13,888 nucleotides of DNA from Sulfidibacterium sp964588415 (GCA_964588415.1 CAZPPK010000069.1:1-13888), one strand, 5' to 3'. Counted from the first letter of the stretch, positions 1 to 6,943 are shown. Notes: generated from the letters alone by a model not told the origin. Program-made: numbers and translations.

Positions 1-57
1 AAAGGCTCCCAGGAGATTCCTTTGCATTAACTAAAAGGAAGTTCCGTTACAAATAAA

Positions 58-155
58 AAAGCCAATAGCACACCATCTTTGCACTAAAACCCTCTTGTAA
101 TAGCCCGCTATAACTTCGTGATTTTTAGCAACAAATCTGGCCCACTATTGGCTTT
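58..155. repeat. Small element bounded by 11-bp inverted repeats
   Basis: The 11-mer AAAGCCAATAG at 58-68 is repeated exactly as its reverse complement CTATTGGCTTT at 145-155, with 76 bases between. No convincing protein is encoded inside. The right arm ends a few bases before the first recognisable codons of the four-helix-bundle pseudogene, so this may be a miniature element or insertion-sequence end that landed in, or removed, the start of that gene. I see no target-site duplication. This is an inference from position and symmetry only. Confidence 0.4.
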
Positions 156-161
156 CTGTGA

Positions 162-496
162 GATAAATCTTATATCGAACTCAGGTTATAAATATTATCA
201 AGCTTTCAATCCTTTTACCAAATACAGCAGAAAGCAAAGTGATAAAATATCAGATAACTAAACTGGGAACAAGTATCGGGGCTAATTACAGAGAAGCTAA
301 CCATTCCAGAAGCAAGGCAGATTTCAGTAGCAAAATTCGAATCTGCGAAAGCGAAGCAAGTGAAACCGTTTATTGGTTAGAATTAATTACTGATTTAGGA
401 TATATTGATTCTGAGAAAATTAAAACAATACTGGACGAAGCTAAAGAAATCTTAGCAATCTTTACTTCCGTCAGTAAGAGTCTCAGGATTACTTAG
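162..496 (+). pseudogene. Four-helix-bundle protein (23S rRNA intervening-sequence type), decayed 5' end
   Basis: The intact frame from 239 (GTG) to the TAG at 494-496 encodes about 85 residues. These match the C-terminal two thirds of the four-helix-bundle family: a GTSIGANYREA core, then SKADF, then YWLEL and a final amphipathic helix. Family members are usually about 115-130 residues, so the first helix is missing. It can be found upstream: the GTG frame runs back without a stop to 167 and reads VINIIKLSILLPNTAESK, and a second frame from 162 reads DKSYIELR just before it. One extra G in the GG at 184-185 would join the two. Nothing like a start codon precedes DKSY; a TGA lies directly upstream in that frame, next to the inverted-repeat element. 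I therefore call it a 5'-truncated, frameshifted remnant. The family is small and helical, is often found inside 23S rRNA insertions or scattered in genomes, and its biochemical role is unclear. Translation from the GTG at 239 cannot be excluded. Confidence 0.7.
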
Positions 497-555
497 TTAA
501 TAGTACCTTAAGTACGCTAAAGAACCTGAAGCTTTTTTGGAAACGTAACCCTACA

Positions 556-586
556 ACTTTATGAACTTTAGCGCACTTTATGAACT
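556..586. repeat. Short direct repeat, 12-mer with 19-base period
   Basis: ACTTTATGAACT occurs at 556-567 and again at 575-586. A third partial copy (ACTCTAA) follows near 593, running into the 3' end of the HD-domain gene. It looks like a decaying tandem repeat between the four-helix-bundle remnant and the next gene. No function is evident. Confidence 0.5.
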
Positions 587-595
587 CCAAGCACT

Positions 596-1147
596 CTAAA
601 TTTTCAACCTGTCCTTGAAAGGCAGAAAAGTCATGAAATCGGCATGATGCACCAGAATAGCTTCCGTCGTTCGTTTTACCATATCGCCTTCTCCGGCATG
701 GGTAGCAATGATATGGCAGACCTGAGGCGGGACACCAGCTTCTTCTGCAAGGCTTACGCCTGAAAAAGGATGCCGTAAATACTTCCCGTAATTACCCTGA
801 ATGGAATTCCCGTTTTCATCCAGTTCATACTCAAGAAGTTTGCCCACATCAACTAGTATAGCTCCGGCAATCAAAACATCCATATCCACAGGCAGTTCAC
901 CATGGTACATTTCATTGATTTTCAGACCTGCATCTCTGGCAATGTGGACTACGGAACGTTTGTGCTCCATAAAAGTCACCTTTAAGTCGGGGCCCGCCAG
1001 CAGGGTAAAAGGTATCCGGTTAAGGTCGGCAATGCTCAGCACACTCCTTTCCAAAGCTAGTTCCCATGTGGTAGCAGTCTTTTCCCGCAATGACGGATCC
1101 TGAATCCATTCCAGTTCAGGCCAGAGTTGTAATACCTCGTTATTCAT
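596..1147 (-). CDS. HD-domain protein with the HD histidine replaced by valine
   Basis: This 183-residue protein resembles HD-superfamily metal-dependent phosphohydrolases. Candidate metal or active-site residues appear in the expected order: H62 near the helix EHKRSVVHIA, D100 in the segment ILVDVGKLLEY, H126 (RHPFSG), H150 (ATHAGEGD), then H167-H168-x-D170. In a canonical domain the doublet before DVGK is His-Asp. Here it is Val99-Asp100, with the valine codon GTT clear in the DNA, so one usual metal ligand is absent while the rest of the fold signature is kept. Either this is a natural variant of a small soluble subfamily or catalysis is altered; the substrate cannot be told. It starts 76 bases downstream of the isocitrate dehydrogenase-like gene but is separated from it by a terminator, so it probably has its own transcription. 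The ATG at 1147 is the only sensible start; there is no clear Shine-Dalgarno site. No signal peptide or membrane segment is present. Confidence 0.75.
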   Translation of the reverse strand: MNNEVLQLWPELEWIQDPSLREKTATTWELALERSVLSIADLNRIPFTLLAGPDLKVTFMEHKRSVVHIARDAGLKINEMYHGELPVDMDVLIAGAILVDVGKLLEYELDENGNSIQGNYGKYLRHPFSGVSLAEEAGVPPQVCHIIATHAGEGDMVKRTTEAILVHHADFMTFLPFKDRLKI

Positions 1148-1164
1148 GATATTCAGATTGATTT

Positions 1165-1207
1165 AAAAACGTAACGAAGCAGTCTTCCCTTCCGGGAAAA
1201 CCGCTTC
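1165..1207 (-). terminator. Rho-independent terminator of the isocitrate dehydrogenase-like gene
   Basis: Arms at 1176-1189 and 1194-1207 with a 4-base loop form a 14-bp stem. It is followed on the minus strand, six bases on, by a run of five T (complement of 1165-1169). The two positions that are not Watson-Crick become G-U pairs in minus-strand RNA but A-C mismatches in plus-strand RNA, so the structure is built to work for minus-strand transcription. It lies 16 bases past the dehydrogenase stop codon. Confidence 0.75.
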
Positions 1208-1222
1208 TTAAATCATTATTTT

Positions 1223-2419
1223 CTACAAGTTTGCTATGATGACATCAGCCATTTCATCAGTTGATACAGCGCCTTTTTCAACCACATCGGCACGGCCGGT
1301 CATCTTCAACATGTCATAGGTACGAATTTTCCCATCCAGAACAACTTTTGCCACAGCATTTCTGATTTTCTTAGCAATGGCTTTTTCATCAATAAAATCA
1401 AGCATCATACAAGCCGATTCGATCATAGCAATGGGATTTACGATGGAAACAGAAAAATCTGCATATTTCGGGGCTGAGCCATGTGTGGGTTCAAAAACAC
1501 CAATCCCTGATTCAGGATTATACTGTGCGGAGCAGGCAAATCCCAAGCCGCCAATCAAACCGGCAAATCCATCCGAGATAATATCACCAAAAAGATTTCC
1601 TGCTACGATAACACCGTAGTTTTCCGGATTTTTTGTAAGCCACATCATCTGGGCGTCCACATTGGTATTCCACAACTCAATTTCCGAATATTCATTTTTC
1701 TGCATCTCCTTGGCCATCTTATACATCATACCGGAAGTTTCACGAAGCACATTGGGTTTTTCACAAACCGTTACCGATTTGTAACCATTTTTACGTGCAT
1801 ATTCGAAAGCAGCTTTCAGAATACTTCCCACAGCCGTTTTAGTAAAAATTCGTGATGATATAGAAATTTCATTTTTTGAGGTATTACCAAAATTCTTCAA
1901 AAATTTAGGATGGCTATTGAAAGCATCCATCACGTTTTCCGGCGGGTCTGACCATTCGATTCCACTGTACAAACCTTCGGTATTTTGGCGGAAAATAACC
2001 ACATCCACAGCCGGTTCTTCAATACTTCCATCGCCGCCTCGCCGGATGAAATTCAAAGGGTTTCCCTTGTAGGTATGGCATGGGCGCATACAAACATCCA
2101 GGCCAAAATGCTGCCGGAGATTCACGATGGGCGAAGCATAGACATAACCTTTGTTTTGAAGGGCAGGATTCAACTCTGTAGCGGCATCATCTTTTGGCTT
2201 GGATGTAATGGCGCCGAACAAGGCAATTTTATGTTTTTTGATGAGTTCGATAGTGCGTTCCGGGAGCGGGTTCCCGTCTTTTTTCCAGAATTCCCAACCG
2301 ATATCACCTTCAACATACTCTGCTTCAAATCCTGCCGCATCCAACACGCGGATGGCAGCTTCCAGAACTGCCTGACCTATACCGTCACCAGGCAAGGTAA
2401 CAATAGTTCTTTTTGACAT
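1223..2419 (-). CDS. Isocitrate dehydrogenase-like enzyme (isocitrate/isopropylmalate dehydrogenase family), probably NADP-type
   Basis: The protein has 398 residues from the ATG at 2419. It opens with the family signature TLPGDGIG and contains FRQNTEGLYSGIEW (equivalent to the FRENTEDIYAGIEW block of bacterial isocitrate dehydrogenases), the Asp-rich metal site NLFGDIISDGFAGLIGGLG, and the coenzyme loop FEPTHGSAPKYAD. The substrate segment SPIVNLR keeps the serine and arginine expected for isocitrate and has isoleucine where asparagine is usual. Lys318-Tyr319 in HGSAPKY match Lys344-Tyr345 of E. coli Icd, which mark NADP specificity; the later Y-D-x-x-R becomes Y-D-M-L-K. The likely reaction is oxidative decarboxylation of isocitrate to 2-oxoglutarate in the cytosol. 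A related beta-decarboxylating dehydrogenase is possible, since most family motifs are shared. An in-frame ATG at 2446 exists but overlaps the promoter, so 2419 is preferred. The gene is monocistronic, with its own promoter and terminator, and divergent from the peptidase gene. Confidence 0.85.
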   Translation of the reverse strand: MSKRTIVTLPGDGIGQAVLEAAIRVLDAAGFEAEYVEGDIGWEFWKKDGNPLPERTIELIKKHKIALFGAITSKPKDDAATELNPALQNKGYVYASPIVNLRQHFGLDVCMRPCHTYKGNPLNFIRRGGDGSIEEPAVDVVIFRQNTEGLYSGIEWSDPPENVMDAFNSHPKFLKNFGNTSKNEISISSRIFTKTAVGSILKAAFEYARKNGYKSVTVCEKPNVLRETSGMMYKMAKEMQKNEYSEIELWNTNVDAQMMWLTKNPENYGVIVAGNLFGDIISDGFAGLIGGLGFACSAQYNPESGIGVFEPTHGSAPKYADFSVSIVNPIAMIESACMMLDFIDEKAIAKKIRNAVAKVVLDGKIRTYDMLKMTGRADVVEKGAVSTDEMADVIIANL

Positions 2420-2443
2420 ATTAATACTTTTTACATTTAAAAA

Positions 2444-2474
2444 CAAAGATACGAAGCTTCATCGAACGATAAAA
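2444..2474 (-). promoter_or_regulatory. Bacteroidota-type promoter for the isocitrate dehydrogenase-like gene
   Basis: On the minus strand a -7 box TATCTTTG (complement of 2444-2451) fits TAnnTTTG. A TTTT (2471-2474) stands 19 bases upstream in the place of the -33 TTTG box. Transcription would begin near 2437, leaving a leader of roughly 18 bases before the ATG at 2419. This spacing excludes the in-frame ATG at 2446 as the start. Confidence 0.6.
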
Positions 2475-2541
2475 TACAGTTTATAGATTCAGAGATTTAC
2501 TTAGGCCAAACCCTGTAAACTGCCATTCGTACTATTGAAAT

Positions 2542-2549
2542 TAAATTTG
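2542..2549 (+). promoter_or_regulatory. Probable -7 box for the secreted peptidase gene
   Basis: TAAATTTG at 2542-2549 matches the Bacteroidota -7 consensus TAnnTTTG, 17 bases before the ATG at 2567. The expected -33 position (about 2519-2522, ACTG) is a weak match. The box covers the upstream in-frame GTG at 2549, which argues for the ATG at 2567 as the start. Confidence 0.45.
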
Positions 2550-2566
2550 TGATAAATTTTTTGCTT

Positions 2567-3871
2567 ATGAAGCCGAAAACTACCCCCGTTAAAATTCTAT
2601 TAGTCGCTTTTTCACTGCTTTTTGCAGGTTTCATTCATGCCCAGACACTGCAACAGCAACTCGAGAAGCTGGCCAAAACCTGGCCCATCACCTTTCATAA
2701 AATAGAGGTGGATACGTTTTTTAATCAAAAATATGTCATCAATCTTACCCAGCCTTTAGATCATAACAATCCCAACGGGAAAAAGTTTACGCAACGGATT
2801 TTCCTGTTTAACAAGGGGATTGACAAGCCTGTTGTCTTCGTAACAGAAGGTTATTGGGCCAGCTATGCAGAAAATCCGAAATATATCAACGAATTATGTC
2901 CCATTCTTGATGCCAATCTGATAGTTCTGGAACACCGTTTTTTCCCGCCATCAGCACCGGACAGTCTTGACTGGCGATACTTGACTGTAAAACAGGCGGC
3001 CACGGATGATCACGAAGTTGCGCTGCTTTTAAAGTATATTTATCATGGTAAATGGGTAAGTACCGGGATCAGCAAAGGCGGACAGACATCCATGTATTAC
3101 AGGTATTTTTATCCTAAAGATGTCACGGCTACCGTTGCCTATGTAGCACCACTGAACTTTTCGATTACCGACCGGCGCATCAATATGTTTCTTGATTCGG
3201 TAGGGACAAAACAAATCAGACAAAAAATCTTCAATTATCAGAAAGAACTGATTAGTCACAGGAAAAAATACCTTCCCTATTTTGAGAAATTGGCAAAAAA
3301 ATTGGGCTATACATATAAAATAGGCTATGACAAAGCATTTCAGCTGATGATCTTTGAATATCCTTTTGCTTATTGGCAATGGGGTAAAACACCCGCCGAT
3401 TCAATTCCCGGACCGGGAACCAGCCCGGAAAAAATGATCAGTCATTTGAATAAAGTCGCTGATCTTTCCTGGGTTTCTGATCAGGGAATTAAAAAATTTG
3501 AGCCATTTTTCTATGAAGCCATGCATGAAACGGGAATGTACGGATATGATATCAAACCGTTTAAAAAATGGACTACTTTTAAAAAAGAGCCCAATTTCAT
3601 GTTTACCTTACCCAAAGGAGTTCATGTGACTTTTAATTCGTCTTTAATGGAAAAAGTGGACTGTTTTATCAGGCATAAAGCCCACAACATGATGTTTCTG
3701 GTTGGGGGCTCCGATCCGTGGGGCTCTACTTCCGTGAATCTTACCTATCAAAATAATTGTGTAAAATTCGTAAAGCCTAACGGAAGCCATTTTACACGTA
3801 TCAACAATCTTCCTGAAAAGCAAAAAAAAGAAGCCATCAGTATTTTGAAATCCTGGATGCAGGAAAATTAA
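2567..3871 (+). CDS. Secreted S28/S37-like serine peptidase (prolyl tri/aminopeptidase-like)
   Basis: The 434-residue precursor starts with a signal peptide: lysines at 2, 4 and 9, a hydrophobic stretch at about 10-23, and cleavage after IHA25 leaving an N-terminal glutamine. The mature part is an alpha/beta hydrolase. The strand-loop EHRFFPPSAP, then DWRYLTVKQAATDDH, precedes the nucleophile elbow GISKGG with Ser169. The remaining triad members are Asp382 in GGSDPWG and His407 in NGSHF. This order and the EHR...DW.YLT.QAA pattern are those of the S28 and S37 serine peptidases, which remove peptides from N termini or cleave after proline. It is therefore probably a periplasmic or outer peptidase used for peptide scavenging; the exact specificity is an inference. 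An in-frame GTG at 2549 is rejected because it sits inside the -7 box. The gene converges on the DUF4251 gene with only 8 bases between stops, and diverges from the isocitrate dehydrogenase-like gene. Confidence 0.8.
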   Translation: MKPKTTPVKILLVAFSLLFAGFIHAQTLQQQLEKLAKTWPITFHKIEVDTFFNQKYVINLTQPLDHNNPNGKKFTQRIFLFNKGIDKPVVFVTEGYWASYAENPKYINELCPILDANLIVLEHRFFPPSAPDSLDWRYLTVKQAATDDHEVALLLKYIYHGKWVSTGISKGGQTSMYYRYFYPKDVTATVAYVAPLNFSITDRRINMFLDSVGTKQIRQKIFNYQKELISHRKKYLPYFEKLAKKLGYTYKIGYDKAFQLMIFEYPFAYWQWGKTPADSIPGPGTSPEKMISHLNKVADLSWVSDQGIKKFEPFFYEAMHETGMYGYDIKPFKKWTTFKKEPNFMFTLPKGVHVTFNSSLMEKVDCFIRHKAHNMMFLVGGSDPWGSTSVNLTYQNNCVKFVKPNGSHFTRINNLPEKQKKEAISILKSWMQEN

Positions 3872-3879
3872 CCGTGTTT

Positions 3880-4467
3880 TTAAAACATCGTATGTCCTTT
3901 AAACACTGAAGTGTGTGCGAAGTCGACTATCTGACCATTCATGGTAAGTCGCCCGCCATAAGGAAACAGGATATTCAAAATGGCGTTTCCTTCATTTCCA
4001 ACGGTCAGGATAAAGTGTCCCTGGTCGCCAGAACCTTTAGGTCTGATATCTCCAGAGACAACCATGGCTTTTTTTGTGGTTTTACCCGGATTAAAGGAAT
4101 AATGATCCACAAAACCTTCAGCAGTCAGGCCTCCTACACCATTGCGTCCTATCACACCTTCTTCAAGACCAAACTGAAAGATGATTTTATTCCCCTTTAT
4201 GGCAAGAAAATTGATAGAAGAAGAAACCGGTATCATAATCCCATTTCTTCCATATAACTGATTAGCTTCCAGAACAAAAAGTCTCTGTTTCAACAGCTGA
4301 AAGATGTATTTGCGCGATTCCAGAGACGCTTTTATACGCATTTCCTTTTTTTCCTGTTTTGTCAACTTCTGATGCTTACTTTTTGCCTCGTTCTGAGCAC
4401 TCACAGCTGGCACAACCATCGCGCTGCATAGTAGCATCATCAGAAATATTTTAATTGCTTTTTTCAT
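3880..4467 (-). CDS. DUF4251 family exported protein, copy 1
   Basis: The 195-residue protein has a signal peptide: MKKAIK, then a hydrophobic core ending VSA24 before Gln25. A lysine/glutamate-rich linker at about 28-50 follows. The domain contains NFLAIKGNKIIFQFG and the family hallmark GRNGVGGLTAEG, followed by a YSFNPGKTTKK segment and short beta strands up to the C terminus. This pattern fits DUF4251 (PF14059), a Bacteroidota family of small exported beta-rich proteins of unknown function. The precursor is most likely periplasmic; the cysteine at 14 is not in a good lipobox, so it is probably not a lipoprotein. It lies 135 bases downstream of a paralogue on the same strand that would have been exactly the same length, so the pair is a tandem duplication. 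A near-perfect 20-bp palindrome sits 20 bases upstream of its ATG and may be its operator. Confidence 0.8.
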   Translation of the reverse strand: MKKAIKIFLMMLLCSAMVVPAVSAQNEAKSKHQKLTKQEKKEMRIKASLESRKYIFQLLKQRLFVLEANQLYGRNGIMIPVSSSINFLAIKGNKIIFQFGLEEGVIGRNGVGGLTAEGFVDHYSFNPGKTTKKAMVVSGDIRPKGSGDQGHFILTVGNEGNAILNILFPYGGRLTMNGQIVDFAHTSVFKGHTMF

Positions 4468-4486
4468 GGCTTTAAATTTTTAAGGT

Positions 4487-4506
4487 CGTTGGTAATATTA
4501 CCCACG
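4487..4506. promoter_or_regulatory. 20-bp palindrome upstream of DUF4251 copy 1, candidate operator
   Basis: CGTTGGTAATATTACCCACG is symmetrical at 18 of 20 positions, with a perfect 12-bp core GGTAATATTACC at 4491-4502. It lies 20-39 bases upstream of the ATG at 4467, in the promoter/leader region. Such symmetry is typical of a dimeric regulator site. No regulator is encoded nearby, so the binding protein is unknown. Confidence 0.4.
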
Positions 4507-4602
4507 TATTCCATGGGTTTTATTCCGGTTCAACGATATAATTACAGAAAGAACATAATCTCTAAATTTCAATTCCTTTATGGAGCTTAAGCTGATATTA
4601 AA

Positions 4603-5190
4603 CTAAAACAAACCCTGCCCCTCATAAATGCCTGAGTTCCAAGGCGAATATATACGGTCCGATAAAGTAACCCTTCCACCTTTTCCAAAGTTAATGACTA
4701 GCTGTGCGGTTCCGTCATCAGAAACATAAAGCGAAAAATCCGGTGGTAAACCCGGCCCAAGCATCCGGGCGCCCGAAGAAACACTCATGCCTCTATTTTT
4801 CTTCCCGGGATTAAATTTATAATTTGCCAAAGTCCCATGTGCTGTAATTCCACCAACACCATTCCAACCTAACCTACTATTCCTTCCAAACTGAAAAGTA
4901 ACAGTCTCACCCACAACAGACATAAAATTGAGCATCAGATCTACCACAAACGAAATTCCTTCTTTATTCACGGCAAAATCAGCCGTAAATACAAAATATT
5001 TCTTCTGTAACAAATTGGAATAGTACATTCTCGAAACAGAAAGATCAGCTTTACGGTTCTTTTTCTTTCTCATATGTTCCAGATTCCGCTTCTCTTTACG
5101 AGTAATACCGTTATTCTATCTACAAACCAAACTGGTTGAAAGGAAAATAAAAGTCAGAACAAAACTGAGAAAATATACTATTCTTTTCAT
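4603..5190 (-). pseudogene. DUF4251 family protein, copy 2, with an in-frame nonsense codon at the signal-peptide junction
   Basis: Reading from the ATG at 5190 gives a signal-peptide-like start, MKRIVYFLSFVLTFIF, then a TAG at codon 25 (complement of 5116-5118). The same frame continues without break through an ATG at codon 40 (5073) to the stop at 4603. The whole frame is exactly 195 codons, the length of copy 1. In copy 1 codon 25 is CAG (Gln) followed by Asn26; here it is TAG followed by Asn26, so a single C-to-T change explains the stop. The remaining domain is well kept: TVTFQFG, GWNGVGGITAHG and YKFNPGKKNRG all align with copy 1. Translation from codon 40 would give a 156-residue protein without an export signal, starting in the lysine-rich linker. 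I treat it as a recently disrupted gene or a sequence error. A sigma-54-like element lies about 30 bases upstream of the ATG at 5190. Confidence 0.75.
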
Positions 5191-5220
5191 TTTCTTTCAG
5201 ATTTAATATTATTGAAAAGA

Positions 5221-5237
5221 TGCCAAAATCATGCCAA
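5221..5237 (-). promoter_or_regulatory. Sigma-54-like -24/-12 promoter upstream of DUF4251 copy 2
   Basis: The minus strand reads TTGGCATGATTTTGGCA. Compared with YTGGCACGRNNNTTGCW, the GG at -24 and GC at -12 are at the exact required spacing (12 bases), and the only differences are C to T after TGGCA and one T to G in the TTGC half. Transcription would start near 5210, about 20 bases before the ATG at 5190. On the plus strand the same bases appear as two copies of ATGCCAAAAT (5220-5229 and 5231-5240), so a repressor half-site repeat is an alternative reading. Confidence 0.5.
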
Positions 5238-5319
5238 AATGTATTTTCTTATCCTTAAGCTCAAGTTATCAAGAACCTCGGATTAATTTCTAAATTAGCG
5301 CGACAAACAATGGCGTTTT

Positions 5320-5922
5320 ATGATAAAAATAATTTTACTGTTTATTTTAGCAGCGGGACTTCCCGTTTTTCACAGCATAAAAAAAGAGCGTCAAAAATCC
5401 AAAGATCCGATCGTGATCATGAAAACTACCTTAGGCGATATAACGCTGGAATTGTATCCAAAGCAGGCTCCTGTTACCGTGGCTAATTTTGAGCGTTATA
5501 TTCTTGAAAATCGATTTACCGGAGCCAGTTTTTACCGTACAGTAACTTTACAAAACCAGCCCCATAACAAAGTTAAAATTCAGGTTATTCAAGGCGGACT
5601 GTTCAACGATAACGATCCCAAAATGCTTCCACCCATCCCACTGGAAACAACAGCAAAAACGGGGTTGCATCATTTAAACGGTACTATCTCCATGGCACGA
5701 GACAAGCCCAACAGTGCTACCAGTGAGTTCTTTATTTGTATTGGAGACCAGCCATCTCTTGATTTTGGTGGCAAACGTAACCCCGACGGACAGGGATTTG
5801 CAGCTTTCGGAAGAGTTTTTAAAGGAATGGATGTGGTGAGGAAGATTCAAATGCAACCGGCAGTTGGTCAAGGGTTAAAACCACATATTAAAATCACGGA
5901 AATTATACTGAAAAGGCGTTAA
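5320..5922 (+). CDS. Cyclophilin-type peptidyl-prolyl cis-trans isomerase, exported
   Basis: The 200-residue protein begins with a hydrophobic segment at about 2-18 (signal peptide or N-terminal anchor) and a short lysine-rich linker. A cyclophilin domain follows from about residue 31: TTLGDITLELYP, then APVTVANF, the catalytic arginine at FYR73, Gln91 in VIQGG, the block SMARDKPNSATSEFFI, and GFAAFGRV near the end. These correspond to Arg55, Gln63, the 102-113 strand and the Phe-rich floor of human cyclophilin A. One departure is Glu136 where bacterial enzymes normally have Gln (SATSQFF; Gln111 of cyclophilin A), which would change a substrate hydrogen bond. The expected role is prolyl isomerisation during folding of exported proteins. 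It diverges from the DUF4251 copy 2 gene and converges on the dihydroorotate-dehydrogenase-like gene. No clear promoter box was found in front. Confidence 0.88.
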   Translation: MIKIILLFILAAGLPVFHSIKKERQKSKDPIVIMKTTLGDITLELYPKQAPVTVANFERYILENRFTGASFYRTVTLQNQPHNKVKIQVIQGGLFNDNDPKMLPPIPLETTAKTGLHHLNGTISMARDKPNSATSEFFICIGDQPSLDFGGKRNPDGQGFAAFGRVFKGMDVVRKIQMQPAVGQGLKPHIKITEIILKRR

Positions 5923-5962
5923 CTGCTAAATCTTTTATCCGCCTGTAAATTGCTTCTTTCGA

Positions 5963-6943
5963 CTATTCAATACCGGAGAAATGTTTCATGAACAGAACGC
6001 GTTCGTTAGACGCAGGGTTTACCAATGCTGAGCCTGCCAGTTTTCCCCTGAAATCGTCTAAGGTACGATAACCGTGCCTTTCCATCCAGTTTTCAAGATA
6101 ATTGATCATGCTAGCGATTTCTCTGAAACCTTTTTGATAGAGCACCGATGCAATTTGCACTCCCCGAGCTCCCGCCAGAAGCTGTTTGATAAGCCCTGCA
6201 CCGTCGTGAACACCTGTGGAAGCACAAAGATCGCACTTGACAATAGGCGACAACATTGCTATCCATCGCAGGGAAATAGCAATATCGGAAGGAGTGCTGA
6301 AAACAAAGGTGGTTTTTGCTTCTTCACGCTCAATGTCAAAATCAGGGGAATAAAAACGGTTGAACAGTACCATCCCTTTTATGCCCGTTTGCGACAGCAA
6401 GTTCAACGTTTTTGCCAGGTCAGAAAAGTAATAACTCACCTTCACCGCAATAGGGATAGTCAGTTCTTTCAGAATTTTCTCCGCAATACTGAAATAGGTT
6501 TTTTCATTGTCTGCCCCTTCTTTTTCTGGATCGGAAGGCGACACAGAAATATTCAGTTCCAGACCGTCAGCCCCGACTTCTTCAATTTGTTTTGCATAAG
6601 AGACCCATCCCAGGTCGGAGATGCAATGGATAGAAGCAACTACAGGGATACTTACCGATTTTTTCGCTTTCCGGATCAAATCAAGATATCCGGTCAGGTC
6701 ATCTGGGCGGGAGAAATTCCTGATGTAATCTTCGGGTTCCTGATAAAGAGTAGCTCCGGGTAATAAAACGGAATCAGCAGCATTGTGAATTTGTTCTTCA
6801 AAAAGCGACTTTAGTACCACGGCACCCGCGCCGTTACTTTCAATTTCGACAATGTTTTCTACAGCATTTGTCAAACCGGAGCTCCCGGCAATCAATGGAT
6901 TTCTCAGTTTCAAGCCCATATAATTACACTCTAGATTGATCAT
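5963..6943 (-). CDS. Dihydroorotate dehydrogenase-like FMN protein
   Basis: This 326-residue protein is a beta/alpha barrel of the dihydroorotate dehydrogenase class. Residues 9-25 (MGLKLRNPLIAGSSGLT) form the first strand and flavin-contact loop. A second contact region is LELNIS at 128-133, a lysine follows in the strand IPIAVKVSYY, and a C-terminal FMN phosphate site reads ASTGVHDGAG then GARGVQIASVLY. In true enzymes the block after ELN reads SCPN; here it is N131-I-S-V-S-P, without cysteine, so the substrate may not be dihydroorotate. Such proteins are commonly annotated only as dihydroorotate dehydrogenase-like in Bacteroidota. No signal peptide is present; it is probably cytosolic. It stands alone, convergent with the cyclophilin gene, with a 251-base gap upstream in which I see no convincing promoter. 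The ATG at 6943 gives the usual family start, a few residues before YMGLKL. Confidence 0.82.
   Translation of the reverse strand: MINLECNYMGLKLRNPLIAGSSGLTNAVENIVEIESNGAGAVVLKSLFEEQIHNAADSVLLPGATLYQEPEDYIRNFSRPDDLTGYLDLIRKAKKSVSIPVVASIHCISDLGWVSYAKQIEEVGADGLELNISVSPSDPEKEGADNEKTYFSIAEKILKELTIPIAVKVSYYFSDLAKTLNLLSQTGIKGMVLFNRFYSPDFDIEREEAKTTFVFSTPSDIAISLRWIAMLSPIVKCDLCASTGVHDGAGLIKQLLAGARGVQIASVLYQKGFREIASMINYLENWMERHGYRTLDDFRGKLAGSALVNPASNERVLFMKHFSGIE

Noticed and set aside
1985..2416. Plus-strand open frame of 143 codons opposite the isocitrate dehydrogenase-like gene
   Set aside because: Antisense to a well-supported enzyme and without recognisable motifs.
2549..2566. GTG start for the secreted peptidase
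   Set aside because: It lies within the -7 promoter box, and the ATG at 2567 gives a normal signal peptide.
6074..6763. Long plus-strand open frame (229 codons) opposite the dihydroorotate dehydrogenase-like gene
   Set aside because: It lies fully antisense to a gene with clear family motifs and has a composition and residue pattern of no known kind; a shadow frame.
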